A stretch of 57,045 nucleotides of DNA from JABWBP01 sp964522165 (GTDB lineage Bacteria > Calditrichota > Calditrichia > RBG-13-44-9 > J075): positions 1-57,045 of the forward strand of contig CAZFVV010000022.1 in assembly GCA_964522165.1 (NCBI GenBank), written 5' to 3'. The notes below the pieces were generated by a model. It saw only the letters and a program-made list of their open reading frames with translations, did not search any database and was not told the origin of the DNA. A program made the translations under genes and the position numbers. Within the stretch, counting starts at the first letter, position 1. Each line of letters opens with the position of its first letter. Positions 8,445-18,135 of this stretch are shown piece by piece.

Positions 8445-10615
8445 CAAATCTTCATCGACAGCTTCACCCGCCCGCGCTCGGCGTCGATGCCGATCACCTT
8501 CACGCTGACCACGTCCCCCACCGCCACCACTTCCAAGGGGTTTTTGACGTAGCGCTGCGCCATCTCGCTGACGTGCACCAGCCCGTCGCGCTTCACCCCG
8601 ATATCCACGAACGCCCCGAAATCCACCACGTTGCGCACCGTGCCTTTCAGGATCATCCCCTCCTTCAAATCTTCCATTTTCAGCACGTCGCTTTTGAATA
8701 TCGGCTGGGGCATTTCCTCCCGGGGATCCCGCCCGGGTTTTTCCAGGTCGTTCAGAATGTCTTCTAAGGTCGGCTCGCCCACGCCCACCTGCTCCGCTAC
8801 CTGCGCCAGGCTGCGTTTCTCCTGGCGAACGCGCTGTTTCAAGGTGCGCCAGGCCTTGCGGTCGCTACGCACCCGGAACAGTTCCAGCAACTTTTCCGTG
8901 GCCGGGTAAGATTCCGGGTGAATGCCGGTGTTGTCGAGGGGGTTATCGCCTTCGGGAATGCGCAAAAAACCGGCCGCCTGCTGGAAGGCGATCTCACCCA
9001 CCCCGGAAACCTCTTTCAGCTCCTCCCGGCCGCGGAACTTGCCGTTTTTGTCACGATACTTGACGATATTCTCCGCGCTGCGGCTGGTCAGGCCGGAAAC
9101 GTACCTGAGCAGGCTGGGAGAGGCGGTGTTCAAATCCACCCCCACGGAGTTCACCGCCGATTCCACCACGTGTTCCAGCGCCTGGTCGAGCTGCTTCTGG
9201 TTCACGTCGTGCTGGTACAGCCCCACCCCGATGTGCTTGGGATCGATCTTCACCAGTTCCGCCAGGGGATCCATCAGCCGCCGGGCGATGGAAATATTGC
9301 CCCTCATGCTGGCGTCCAGCTCCGGGAACTCTTCTTTGGCCACTTTCGAGGCGGAATAGACCGATGCCCCCGCTTCGTTCACGATGGTGTACACCACTTC
9401 AGAGGCGCTTTCCTGGCTTTTCATCTCCCGGATCAGCTCCGCGGCCAGCGCCTCGGTTTCCCGGGAGGCGGTTCCGTTCCCGATGGAAATGATATCCACT
9501 TTGTACTTTTCGATCAGCCTGCGCAGCACGGTCTTGGATTCGAACACCTGGTTCTGGGGCGGGTGCGGATAGATGGTTTCGCCTTCTAAGTATTTGCCGG
9601 TCTCGTCGATCACCGCCACTTTGCAGCCGGTGCGGTAGCCGGGATCGATGCCCATGATGATTTTGCCTTTGAGGGGCGGCTGCAAGAGCAGGTTCTTCAA
9701 ATTTTTGGCGAAGATCTGGATGGCGTGCTCGTCCGCTTTTTCAGAAAGCTCCGCGCGCACTTCCCGCTCGATGGAGGGCTGGATCAGCCGTTTGTAACTG
9801 TCCGCCAGCGCGGTTTCCATTTCCGGCGTGAAGATGGATTTGGGGTTGGTGAGGTAGCGATTGCGGATTTCTAAGAGCATCGCTTCCGGCTCCGCATCGA
9901 TGGAAACCTTCAGTAATTTTTCCCGCTCCCCGCGGTTGATCGCCAGAACCCGGTGGGGCACGATCTTGCTCAGCGCCTCGGAAAATTCGTAATACATTTC
10001 GTAATCGCTCTTCTCCTGGGGATCCCGCGCCCGGCTGACCATGATGCCGGATTTGCGGGTGCGCTCCCGGATGGCCTTGCGCACCTCCGCGTCATCGGAA
10101 ATCACTTCCGCCACGATGTCGCGCGCCCCCGCGAGGGCGGTTTCCGCGTCCGGCACTTCCTTTTCGAGATCGACGAATTTTGCGGCGAATTCCCGGGGAT
10201 CGCCGGATTGGATCTCCTGCTTCAACATCAACTCCGCCAGCGGCTCCAGCCCCCGCTCCCGGGCAATGGTGGCGCGGGTGCGTTTTTTAGGCTTGTAGGG
10301 CAGGTAGAGGTCTTCTAACTCCTGAAGTTTCAAGGTGGCTTCGATCTTCGCTTTCAGCTCCGGGGTCAGTTTTCCCTGCTCTTCGATGGAGTGCAGGATG
10401 GTGGCCTTGCGCTCCTCCAACATGCGCAGGTATTTGATGCGCTCCTCGATGGCGCGGATTTGCTCCTCGTCCAATTTGCCGGTCGCTTCCTTACGGTAGC
10501 GGGCGATGAACGGCACGGTGTTGCCGGCGTCCAACAACTCGATGGTATTCACCACCTGGATGGCGCGGAGGTTCAACTCCCCGGCAATGACCTGGTAAAA
10601 ATCCTGTTCGCTCAT
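8444..10615 (-). CDS. tex: Tex-family RNA-binding transcriptional accessory protein
   Basis: A 723-residue protein of normal Tex length. The domains in order are the N-terminal Tex helical domain (VPFIARYRKEATG near residues 34-46); a YqgF/RNase H-like domain starting at GIDPGYRTG (~325); a helix-hairpin-helix region with YRDKNGKF and VSGVGEIAFQQAAGFLRI (~520-555); and a C-terminal S1 RNA-binding domain (~650-720) with VDFGAFVDIGVKRDGLVH. Tex is a cytoplasmic nucleic-acid-binding protein linked to transcription and RNA metabolism. The gene appears monocistronic, with a long upstream intergenic region. Confidence 0.95.
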   Translation of the reverse strand: MSEQDFYQVIAGELNLRAIQVVNTIELLDAGNTVPFIARYRKEATGKLDEEQIRAIEERIKYLRMLEERKATILHSIEEQGKLTPELKAKIEATLKLQELEDLYLPYKPKKRTRATIARERGLEPLAELMLKQEIQSGDPREFAAKFVDLEKEVPDAETALAGARDIVAEVISDDAEVRKAIRERTRKSGIMVSRARDPQEKSDYEMYYEFSEALSKIVPHRVLAINRGEREKLLKVSIDAEPEAMLLEIRNRYLTNPKSIFTPEMETALADSYKRLIQPSIEREVRAELSEKADEHAIQIFAKNLKNLLLQPPLKGKIIMGIDPGYRTGCKVAVIDETGKYLEGETIYPHPPQNQVFESKTVLRRLIEKYKVDIISIGNGTASRETEALAAELIREMKSQESASEVVYTIVNEAGASVYSASKVAKEEFPELDASMRGNISIARRLMDPLAELVKIDPKHIGVGLYQHDVNQKQLDQALEHVVESAVNSVGVDLNTASPSLLRYVSGLTSRSAENIVKYRDKNGKFRGREELKEVSGVGEIAFQQAAGFLRIPEGDNPLDNTGIHPESYPATEKLLELFRVRSDRKAWRTLKQRVRQEKRSLAQVAEQVGVGEPTLEDILNDLEKPGRDPREEMPQPIFKSDVLKMEDLKEGMILKGTVRNVVDFGAFVDIGVKRDGLVHVSEMAQRYVKNPLEVVAVGDVVSVKVIGIDAERGRVKLSMKI

Positions 10616-10674
10616 GTTCCGAATCCTTGAATATATTAGGTTGGATTAAATGTTGGGCATTTCGGTTGAAATCC

Positions 10675-10890
10675 GGCGTAAAACGTGAAACGTAATGCGT
10701 GAACAGAAAAACGCGCCTGCAAGAAAAACCCCTTCGCTGAATTAGCCTGCCACGCAATAACCGCCAGATTGCCTGGCGCACACCCAATATAAAAATGAAA
10801 CTCCGGGAATGGCAAATTTTAAATATCGCGGGTGAAACCGAATGCGTAAAACATAATTCTTCTCACGTTTTACGCATCACGTTTCACGCC
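10675..10890. repeat. Inverted-repeat element (CGTAAAACGTGAAACG family)
   Basis: The left arm begins GGCGTAAAACGTGAAACG and the right arm is its imperfect inverse ending CGTTTCACGCC. A second member lies at 23925-24026. The element occupies the centre of the 447-bp gap between tex and the next gene. The rest of that gap (10891-11062) shows only AT-rich sequence and a small GGC-rich hairpin near 10990-11010. Confidence 0.55.
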
Positions 10891-11062
10891 CCATCCCCTA
10901 TATTCCGCGCAGTCTCCTCAAAACGCCAATCCTTTAAAAAAGCATTTCGATTTTAATTGTCGATTGCCTTATATTCCCAACCGGGAACCCGGCAGTTTGC
11001 CGGTTGCTGAGGGCTAAAAATGCCGGGGTCGCCAGGCCTCATTGTAAACAACAGGTGGGGGC

Positions 11063-11551
11063 ATGAAACCGATATCCCAGGAGATTGTCGAGAAAACCTG
11101 GCAAGAGATATCCAATTTGCAGGATATGGAAGCGACCTTGCTCATGACCAAAATGGAGCAGGATCAGCCAGGCGTTCTGGCTTACTTGATGGCTGCAGGA
11201 GATGATTTGCTCAACCAGGATGAGCGGGAGTTGCTGCTCTACTTAGGAACCGTCGTTTGGCAGATTATGTTACAGGGAACCCGCTCCCTGCGCCGGGTTA
11301 CCATACCGCAACTGGAATCCGCCGAAAACACCAACTTTTCCACCCTGGACGACCTCTCCGGGGAGTCGCCCGGCGACCTGATTGCCGCAGTCGAAGAAAT
11401 GATTGCCGATTACAACCAGCCGGAAGTGCTGAAATACGTGGTCGAAGCTTTAATGGAAGAGGATGACGAAGAGATCGACATCACCGAGGACAGCAAAGGG
11501 TTGATGCTGATCTATTTGAAAACCGTGATCGATTGCTTCGACGCCGCGTGA
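11063..11551 (+). CDS. Hypothetical acidic helical protein
   Basis: A 162-residue, strongly acidic, mostly helical soluble protein. The ATG is preceded by GGTGGGGG at good spacing. It has no signal peptide, membrane segment or recognisable motif. It contains Q/E/D-rich helices, a short polar loop (ENTNFSTLDDLSGES, ~95-109) and a run of acidic residues (EEDDEEIDITED) near residue 138. It stands alone between repeat-filled intergenic regions. I do not recognise the family. Confidence 0.7.
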   Translation: MKPISQEIVEKTWQEISNLQDMEATLLMTKMEQDQPGVLAYLMAAGDDLLNQDERELLLYLGTVVWQIMLQGTRSLRRVTIPQLESAENTNFSTLDDLSGESPGDLIAAVEEMIADYNQPEVLKYVVEALMEEDDEEIDITEDSKGLMLIYLKTVIDCFDAA

Positions 11552-11597
11552 CAGTGATGTTTGTTCGCGGTTTGAATAAACCCGCATTAAGGTAGTA

Positions 11598-11726
11598 CAT
11601 CGCGGCAGAGTTAGTCCGCCGCCAGGCTTACCGGTTGCGAAGTTCAACTTCTTAACCCAATTGCGTGCCGATCCCGGATTTGCCGGGATACGGCACGAGG
11701 ATCGACGGACTTTCTCTGCCGGGGAG
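11598..11726 (-). repeat. MITE-like element, copy 1 (129 bp)
   Basis: The ends are CATCGCGGCAGAG and the inverse of CTCCCCGGCAGAG (about 9 of 13 positions agree), flanked on both sides by direct TAGTA. It is in the opposite orientation to, and more diverged and slightly longer than, copies at 41388-41507 and 45949-46068. Internal palindromes include GTGCCG/CGGCAC. It has no coding capacity, so it probably depends on a transposase encoded elsewhere. Confidence 0.7.
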
Positions 11727-11770
11727 TAGTAGTCAATTTTATTGACCGCGCTCTTGTTCAGGTAGTGCTA

Positions 11771-12121
11771 AACAATTAATGCCGGGCAAACTACTCGATA
11801 AGAATTTATCGCACACGGATGATACGGATGACACAGATTTGCACGGATTTTTAGTAACTATTCAGGCATTTTGCCACAGAGGCCACAGAGCACACAGAGA
11901 CATGGAAAAATTTGTTGAACAAACCCGTTTTGTAGAAAAAAATGTTCCATATACCGGGATAACGGTTCCAAATGCTCTAAATTCTTCCCCTGTGGCCTCT
12001 GTGAACTCTGTGGCTGAATAGTAACGATTTTTATAATATATTCCGTTTTTTTTCGCGTAAATCTGTGTCATCCGTGTGCTATTTTTACACCTTTTAGGCA
12101 ATAGTAGCGGCATTAACTGTT
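11771..12121. repeat. Large nested inverted repeat, CACAGAG family
   Basis: The outer arms are AACAATTAATGCCG (11771-11784) and CGGCATTAACTGTT (12108-12121). Next come CACACGGATGA-type arms, then GCCACAGAGGCCACAGAG against its imperfect inverse near 11990-12020. The whole 350 bp folds back on itself. Reading frames inside it look like by-products of the repeat. It fills the gap before the desaturase gene. Confidence 0.6.
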
Positions 12122-12173
12122 CAAGATTACCAAAAACCGAAAGATTCTCCCTGGGGAGAGTAAGGAAAACAAT

Positions 12174-13277
12174 ATGAAGAAAATATCATTCCCGGCGCGC
12201 ATGGGCTTCTATCCGGAGGTCAAAAAACGCGTAAACCACTATTTTGAAGCAAACGGCATTTCCCCCAACGCCGACTGGCGCATGGTTTTGAAAACCGTCA
12301 TCATCTTGATGTGGCTGGCCAGCGCATACGTTTTGCTCTTATTTTCCGCCTCTTCGCTGATATTGGCGATTATTTCCGCCGTCGCGGTCGCCCAGGGGTT
12401 CGTGTTGGTGGGCTTCAACATCATGCACGACGGCGCTCACGGCAGTTACTCGAAAAACAAACGTTTGAATTGGATCATGGGCTTCACCCTCGATCTCATC
12501 GGCGGCAGTAACATGTTCTGGCGGCATAAACACAATATTCTGCACCACACCTATACCAACATCAGCGAGCTTGATGACGATATTCAGGTTTTCGGGGTGC
12601 TGCGGTTAAGCCCCGAACAACCGCGGCGGCCCTGGCACCGGTTTCAGCACTGGTATGCCTTTCCGGCCTACAGCCTGATGACCTTGCTGTGGGTGACCTT
12701 CGGTGATTTTCGAAAATTTTTCACGGGAAAGATTGGCGATTACGATTTGCCCAAACCCGCCGTGGGAGAGTCGTTTCTTTTCTTCCTTACCAAGATTTTC
12801 TATTTCGGTTATATGTTAGTGCTGCCGATGTTCTTTCACCCGGTCCTGCACGTTCTGGCCTTCTTCCTGGTCGCGCACCTGGTGCTCGGCTTTACCATGG
12901 CCACGATCTTCCAATTGGCCCACGTTCTGGAAGACAACGCTTTTCCCCGCCCGGACCCGGATACCGGCGAAGTCGACAACGAATGGGCCATCCATCAGGT
13001 GGAGACCACGGCAAATTTCGCCCCTGAAAGCCGGCTGGCGGCCTGGTATTGCGGGGGATTGAATTTCCAGATCGAGCACCACCTGTTTCCGCGAGTTTGC
13101 CACGTTCATTACCCTGCCATCAGCAAAATTGTCCACCGCACCTGCCAGGAGTTCCGGATCACCTATGTTTCATACCCGACATTGCCCCGGGCGGTCGCGG
13201 CGCATTACCGTTTTCTGAAGAAACTGGGCCGGGATGATGCAGGGGGGATGATGGGAGCCCCCGGGGTTGCCGGATAG
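12174..13277 (+). CDS. Membrane fatty acid desaturase (acyl-lipid/acyl-CoA front-end type)
   Basis: A 367-residue di-iron integral membrane desaturase with an ATG preceded by AAGGAAA. The three histidine boxes are present: HDGAH (~residue 83), HNILHH (~119) and QIEHH (~304). Paired membrane segments lie near residues 42-78 and 195-245. The Q in the third box (QIEHH) is typical of front-end (delta-5/6 type) and linoleoyl-CoA-type desaturases. No cytochrome b5 domain is fused, so electrons would come from a separate ferredoxin or cytochrome. It probably adjusts membrane lipid unsaturation. The position of the double bond cannot be told. Confidence 0.88.
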   Translation: MKKISFPARMGFYPEVKKRVNHYFEANGISPNADWRMVLKTVIILMWLASAYVLLLFSASSLILAIISAVAVAQGFVLVGFNIMHDGAHGSYSKNKRLNWIMGFTLDLIGGSNMFWRHKHNILHHTYTNISELDDDIQVFGVLRLSPEQPRRPWHRFQHWYAFPAYSLMTLLWVTFGDFRKFFTGKIGDYDLPKPAVGESFLFFLTKIFYFGYMLVLPMFFHPVLHVLAFFLVAHLVLGFTMATIFQLAHVLEDNAFPRPDPDTGEVDNEWAIHQVETTANFAPESRLAAWYCGGLNFQIEHHLFPRVCHVHYPAISKIVHRTCQEFRITYVSYPTLPRAVAAHYRFLKKLGRDDAGGMMGAPGVAG

Positions 13278-13360
13278 GTTAGCCCGGAATTCATCGCGCC
13301 GGCCGATTTCAACGGGACCCCAGTCGCCCTGCTCACGCGGAAGAGGGTTTTGGGCATTTT

Positions 13361-14089
13361 TTATTTCCCGACGATCTCTTGCAGAATTTCTACCACCCGG
13401 GGATCTTTGCTCTTACCCAACAAGCGCACCGCTTTTTTACGCACGGCTAAGTTTGGGTCGCTTTTGGCCGTTTCTCCCAGCAGCGGCGCCACCCGCGGGT
13501 CTTCCAGAAAACGTCCCAGTTGGCGCACCGCCTCGTAGCGCAGCGCCGGGCTGGCGTCTTCCCGCAGGGTTTTTTCCAGTGCGGGAATTGCCTGGTCGGC
13601 GTCGCGGCGGGCTAAGCTACGCAGCGCCCGGAGGCGCAGCTGCTCTTCTTCGTTCAAATCCCGGAATAATTTCAGGGCGTCGGAATCCCAATCAACGCCG
13701 GATACCATGCCATCGAGCCGGATGTGCGGAATGTGAATGTCGATAGGCGGGATCGGGGGAATGGGTGGAATGGCCAGGTCCACCTCCGGCACGATGATGT
13801 GGAGGTCTTCCAGGTCGTGTAATCTGTCGATGTGCAGATCGTCCAAATGCCGCAGGCGAATATCCAGTTCTCCCAGCTGCCCGTCCAACCCCTCCAGCAT
13901 CGCTTCATAATCCTTTAGCTCCCACTCCACGTCCGGGATCTCAATATCGAAATCGAAACCCAGGTCGGGCGCAATTACGATGCGCTGGCGGGATTTTTTC
14001 TTCTCTTTATCGCCGTCGGCGGCGTCGCCGGGAAGGCTGAGCATGGTTAAAAGGCACAATCCTAAGATTATAATTAACGAATGTTTCAT
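13361..14089 (-). CDS. Exported HEAT-repeat protein (242 aa)
   Basis: The signal peptide covers residues 1-23 (cleavage near GDAADG). A basic stretch (KEKKKSRQR) and an acidic leucine-rich region follow, then a proline/isoleucine-rich linker with repeated PPIPPI near residue 115. The C-terminal ~100 residues are about three HEAT repeats, with RRDADQAIPALEKTL, SPALRYEAVRQLGRFL and LAVRKKAVRLLGKSKD. It is the last of three exported HEAT proteins in a row on this strand, downstream of an ECF sigma/anti-sigma pair, and a binding or scaffold role in the periplasm is likely. Confidence 0.8.
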   Translation of the reverse strand: MKHSLIIILGLCLLTMLSLPGDAADGDKEKKKSRQRIVIAPDLGFDFDIEIPDVEWELKDYEAMLEGLDGQLGELDIRLRHLDDLHIDRLHDLEDLHIIVPEVDLAIPPIPPIPPIDIHIPHIRLDGMVSGVDWDSDALKLFRDLNEEEQLRLRALRSLARRDADQAIPALEKTLREDASPALRYEAVRQLGRFLEDPRVAPLLGETAKSDPNLAVRKKAVRLLGKSKDPRVVEILQEIVGK

Positions 14090-14215
14090 CAGCTTACCTC
14101 CGGATTTAATATTGGCCTACGATTAAATGAATCATTGGTTGCCGGGTTAAGCGCCTGATATGCTTCTCCCCCTCTCCGCTTCCCCGGTTCGTTGAGTTAA
14201 TATCCGGCGCTTCGC

Positions 14216-15364
14216 TCACCTCCCCCCGGCGATCTCGATAATAGCATCTACCGCGCGCTCATCCTCGCTCTGGCTCAGCCAGAAGATCGCTTTCTTGCGA
14301 ATCGCCGGGTTGTGATGGGTTTTAGCGATGGCGATCAACCGGGGAATCCCGGCGCCGCCGGGAAGTTCCGATAAGGCAAACACGGCTCTTTCCTGCAACT
14401 CCTCTTCATCTCCATACGCGATCTCATCCAGCGCCGCGGCGGCCTCCCGGGAAGCTTTTTGCCCCAGCCAGAATACCGCCTCTTCGCGAATACCTGGCCA
14501 GCCTGACTGGCGGGCGAGCTCCACCAGGGCGGTGGTCGCTTCCGGCAGTTCCATGCGGCTGATAGCAAAGATCGCTTCTTCAGAAATCTCCTCAGAGCTT
14601 TCATCCCGCACGGTTTTTAACAGAATTTCCAGGGCTTGCGGGTGATCCTGCTCCCCCAGCCAGAAAACCGCATCTTCCCGAATCTCCCGGCCATTCTTTT
14701 CGTCGAGCATCTGCTGCAAAACCGGAATTACCCCTACGGGATTGCCGTGAAGGCCGACGGCGGCGACGAGTTCATCACGGTCCCGCGCGGAGGATTCTTT
14801 TTCAAAAAGATTTTGCAGTAAGGCCAGGCTTTGCCCGTTTTCCGCCCCGCCCAGCCAGTACAGCGGCAAGTTATCCAAATCTACCGCCAAACTTAGGTTG
14901 CTGATAGCCACCTCCCGCAGGATGGAGGCGGCAGGCGCCCCGGGATGCACTCGAAACAGGATCGCCACTTCTTTGAGCACTTTTTTATCGGGTACTTTCA
15001 GCTTTTTGGCCTCTGCCAGGGCGCTTTCGGCCGCCCGGCGGAGTTCTTCTTCCTCGCTGAGTTGGGGTTGGCCCGGGGGAGTTTCCGATCCGTAAATCAC
15101 TTCCTGCAACAACATTTCCCCTTCCCGGGGCGGGTAATGAAAACTGCCGATGTGGGAATCTTCCCCCATCAGCCGCTGAATGCTGTAGCCGATCCAAAAA
15201 TCGGTTTTTTCCCCGGCTGTTTGCATCGCCCATTCCCAGCGTTGCGCCAGCGGCTCCCCGGGATCGGGATGGCGGGTAATTTTCTCTTCCCCTATCAACG
15301 CCGCAGCGACGCCGATTCCTGAGAATACTATCCAAAACCATTTGCTCATTGGCATTATTTTCAT
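14216..15364 (-). CDS. Exported HEAT-repeat protein (382 aa)
   Basis: The start is set at the ATG preceded by AAGGAACG. This gives a clean signal sequence (MKIMPMSKWFWIVFSGIG); an upstream in-frame extension lacks both features. A helical N-terminal region with DFWIGYSIQRLMGE is followed by about six HEAT repeats (~residues 175-380). Each repeat carries a variant of IREEAVFWLGQ, an unusually aromatic form of the VRKAALYALG consensus. It probably forms a curved protein-binding solenoid in the periplasm. It sits in a block with the sigma factor, the anti-sigma factor and two other HEAT proteins. Confidence 0.82.
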   Translation of the reverse strand: MKIMPMSKWFWIVFSGIGVAAALIGEEKITRHPDPGEPLAQRWEWAMQTAGEKTDFWIGYSIQRLMGEDSHIGSFHYPPREGEMLLQEVIYGSETPPGQPQLSEEEELRRAAESALAEAKKLKVPDKKVLKEVAILFRVHPGAPAASILREVAISNLSLAVDLDNLPLYWLGGAENGQSLALLQNLFEKESSARDRDELVAAVGLHGNPVGVIPVLQQMLDEKNGREIREDAVFWLGEQDHPQALEILLKTVRDESSEEISEEAIFAISRMELPEATTALVELARQSGWPGIREEAVFWLGQKASREAAAALDEIAYGDEEELQERAVFALSELPGGAGIPRLIAIAKTHHNPAIRKKAIFWLSQSEDERAVDAIIEIAGGR

Positions 15365-15511
15365 ATCACGTTCCTTATTAGTGACCGATTTATTCAACAC
15401 CCCGGCATTCCGGGGTGGCAATCTATGATTATTGCGCTTCAAATTGCCCCACTTCAGTGAGCAATACTCCCCCACTATGCTATTTGACATGCGCCCGCCG
15501 CCCCTGTTTTC

Positions 15512-17089
15512 TCACTGCGGTTTGTTTTCCAGCACTTCCATCAACGCCTTCTGCGCTTCCGGGGTGCCGATCCGCCCCAGGGCGTCGATAGCCGCTTTGC
15601 GTACGTTCAGGCTGGGGTCGTTTTTCACCACCTCTGCCAGCATCGCCACCGCTTCTTTACTCTCCTGGTCTCCCAGGGCATATACCGCCGCCCTGCGTAG
15701 CTCCGGGTCCTTTTCCTGCTTCAAGATGGTGGAAAGCGCGGGAAGGGCGCGGGCGCCCCCGGCATCGCCGATCTGGTGGAGCGCCGCCTTGCGCACCCGG
15801 GCCGATTTGGTGCTGCCCATAATGTCGATCAGCAGGTCAATATTATCGTCTCCCAGCATACCGGAGAGGGAGTAGAGAGCGGTTTCGGCCAATTTTTCAT
15901 CCGGGTTGGAGACGGCAATGGTGTATAGAAAATCCTGCGCCGCGCGGTTTTCCTCCTCCGCAATCGCATAGAGAACCGCTTTTTGCACTTCCGGGTCGCT
16001 GCTGACCTTGAATATTTCCGGCAAGATATCGCCCGGGCGGTTTTCTTCCGCATTCACGATGGCATACACCGCCGCTTTGCGCAGCGCGGGGTCGCTGTCT
16101 TTCAGCGCCACCTCCCGCAGGATGGATAGCGCAGAGGCGCTCTTCTGCTCCCCGAGGGCGTAGAGAGCGGCTTTGCGCACCTCCGGCGAGGGCGCGTTCT
16201 TCAAGATGTATTGTAAAGCTTGTTCCGCCTCGCCGTTTTCTATTTCCGCGAGGGCGTGGGCGGCGGCTTTGGCCAGGGAAGGCTCCGGCGAGGTTATGGC
16301 GATCTCCCGCAAAAAGCCGATCAGCGCGGGGTCGCTGCTGTTTCCCAGGGCGTAGAGGGCGGTTTTACGAATTTCCGGGTCGGCGTCCGAGGAGACGATC
16401 TTTTTCAGCGCCGCCGCCGCCTCATTGCTTTCCTGGTTTTCCAGGGCGTACACCGCTTTTTTGCGCACCGCGAGATCGGGATCTTGAGCGGCGATCTCCG
16501 CCAGCCGGGGCGCCACCCGGGGAGATTCAAAATCGCCTAACACATAAACGATTTTGCCGCGCACCGCGGGGTTGCTGCTGCGGTCGTACAGATCCAGCAC
16601 CGCTTGCAGGGCGCGCTCGTCGCCGATCTCCTGCAGGGCGTAGAGCGCCGCCAGGGCGATTTCTTCGTTGTCGCTCTGGCGCACGGAGTTGATGATCGCT
16701 TCGTACTCTTTTTTCCCGGACTTCACCAGTTGCAGCCCGATGCGAATCATATTGGATTTGGCGTCATCCACCCATTTGCTGGAAGGGAAGGATTTGATGA
16801 AATCATAGTAACAATCGAAGACTTTTTCCGGGGGTTCGTTGAGTTTTTCCCGGGCGTAGCACTGCCAGAAGCGGGCCCCGTCGCTCCAGGCGCTGCGGGG
16901 GTACTGGTTCAACACTTGCTCGAAGGCAGCGGCGGCCTCTTTCCATTTTTCATCGAGAATCAGACTGTAAGCCTCCTGGTAGGCTTGCGATGCTTTATCC
17001 TGCGGGGCTTGTTCTCCCCAACCCGCCGGAAAAGCGGCATTGCCGAACAGCAGGAGGAACCCAATCAAACAGGCGATATGTTTGAACAT
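15512..17089 (-). CDS. Exported TPR/HEAT-repeat solenoid protein (525 aa)
   Basis: The chosen ATG follows AAGGAGTCG and starts a signal peptide (MFKHIACLIGFLLLFGNAAF). Residues ~30-125 look like TPR repeats of the BamD/YbgF kind (DEKWKEAAAAFEQVLNQYP; FIKSFPSSKWVDDA). Residues ~135-520 form about twelve HEAT repeats with the consensus DPEVRKAALYALG. The regular repeats make the gene low in sequence complexity, so internal duplications are likely. It is the first gene after the anti-sigma gene (98 bp apart), and a sensory or scaffolding role in the cell envelope is inferred. Confidence 0.85.
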   Translation of the reverse strand: MFKHIACLIGFLLLFGNAAFPAGWGEQAPQDKASQAYQEAYSLILDEKWKEAAAAFEQVLNQYPRSAWSDGARFWQCYAREKLNEPPEKVFDCYYDFIKSFPSSKWVDDAKSNMIRIGLQLVKSGKKEYEAIINSVRQSDNEEIALAALYALQEIGDERALQAVLDLYDRSSNPAVRGKIVYVLGDFESPRVAPRLAEIAAQDPDLAVRKKAVYALENQESNEAAAALKKIVSSDADPEIRKTALYALGNSSDPALIGFLREIAITSPEPSLAKAAAHALAEIENGEAEQALQYILKNAPSPEVRKAALYALGEQKSASALSILREVALKDSDPALRKAAVYAIVNAEENRPGDILPEIFKVSSDPEVQKAVLYAIAEEENRAAQDFLYTIAVSNPDEKLAETALYSLSGMLGDDNIDLLIDIMGSTKSARVRKAALHQIGDAGGARALPALSTILKQEKDPELRRAAVYALGDQESKEAVAMLAEVVKNDPSLNVRKAAIDALGRIGTPEAQKALMEVLENKPQ

Positions 17090-17187
17090 GACGACTCCTT
17101 TAAATACGGTTGATGAGTGTTTAAGTGTTAAAGTGTTCATGTTACTCGAACACATGAACACGAAAACACCCGAACACTTGAACACCT

Positions 17188-18009
17188 CTAAATCGACGGC
17201 TTTCCGGAAGTCCGGCCGGGCCGCGGCAGGGGTTGCGCCCGGCGGATCTCTTCTAAGTTGATTTTCAGTAAAATTCCCCGGCGGTCCACCCCGGTTTTGA
17301 CCATCTCGATGGCGGAAAGATCGTTTTCCGCTTCCAGGTTGGCGATCTGCAGCAGCACCACCTCCAGATCCCCTACCAGTTCGCGCAGGCGGCGCTGGCG
17401 GGAATCTTCCAGGGCGGTTTTGAGGTAACCGGCTTCCTGCAGCAGGTCGCGGGAGGCGCGCTGGTAGCGGGGAAAATCCAGGGCGGCCGCTTCCGGTGCT
17501 TCTGCTTCCCAGTTTACCAGTCCCAATAACAGCACCTTTGATTTTTCCAGGTAATCCCCGGCGCGCACCTCCAGGGAGGTCGGTTGCAGCAAGGTTTCCG
17601 GAGAACCGGCCAGCGGCGCGTTTTCCCCGCCCTGGCTGAAAAAATACCTGCCGATCAGGATGCCGAGCACCAGCGCCGCTGCCGCCGCGGCGACGCGAAA
17701 AGCCCGGGGCCAGCCAAACATCCGGAATACGTTGGTGGGAGTTTCCCGCTGCGGCGGCCGGGGCGCTTGCGGGGCGCCTTCGGTGTCCAGTTTTTCGGCG
17801 AGTTTATCCCAATAGGCATTCCAAAAATCGCTTTCCAGGCGCGGTTGCTCCCGCCGATCCATGATTCGCAAGGTTTGCCCCAGCCGGCGATACTCCGCGG
17901 CGCAGGCAGCGCAGCCTTGCAAATGCGCCTCGAATTCGGCGCGCCGGGCGGCGTTCAACTCCCCATACAACGCTTCCACAAACCGTTTTCTACACTCCTT
18001 GCAGATCAT
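17188..18009 (-). CDS. Anti-sigma factor with zinc-finger (zf-HC2) domain
   Basis: A 273-residue single-pass membrane protein. Residues 1-45 hold the zinc-binding anti-sigma motif: CKECRKRF, then HLQGCAACAAEY with the H-x3-C-x2-C spacing. A membrane segment lies at about residues 103-122 (VAAAAAALVLGILIGRYFF). About 140 periplasmic residues, mostly helical, follow. It lies directly downstream of the ECF sigma gene, as expected for its cognate regulator. It would hold the sigma factor inactive at the membrane until an envelope signal releases it. Confidence 0.87.
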   Translation of the reverse strand: MICKECRKRFVEALYGELNAARRAEFEAHLQGCAACAAEYRRLGQTLRIMDRREQPRLESDFWNAYWDKLAEKLDTEGAPQAPRPPQRETPTNVFRMFGWPRAFRVAAAAAALVLGILIGRYFFSQGGENAPLAGSPETLLQPTSLEVRAGDYLEKSKVLLLGLVNWEAEAPEAAALDFPRYQRASRDLLQEAGYLKTALEDSRQRRLRELVGDLEVVLLQIANLEAENDLSAIEMVKTGVDRRGILLKINLEEIRRAQPLPRPGRTSGKPSI

Positions 18010-18135
18010 GTGTTAAAGCCCCGGCTTTGTTGATTTTCGATTTTTGATTGAAAACAGAAAACTTTTCACTTTGCATCCCCGCATTCGCGGGGACAAGCTT
18101 CTCACTTCTTACTTCTCACTTCTCACTTTACACTT

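Noticed and set aside
11779..12021. 80-codon frame in the large fold-back
   Set aside because: It lies in the arms and core of an inverted repeat and has no coding features.
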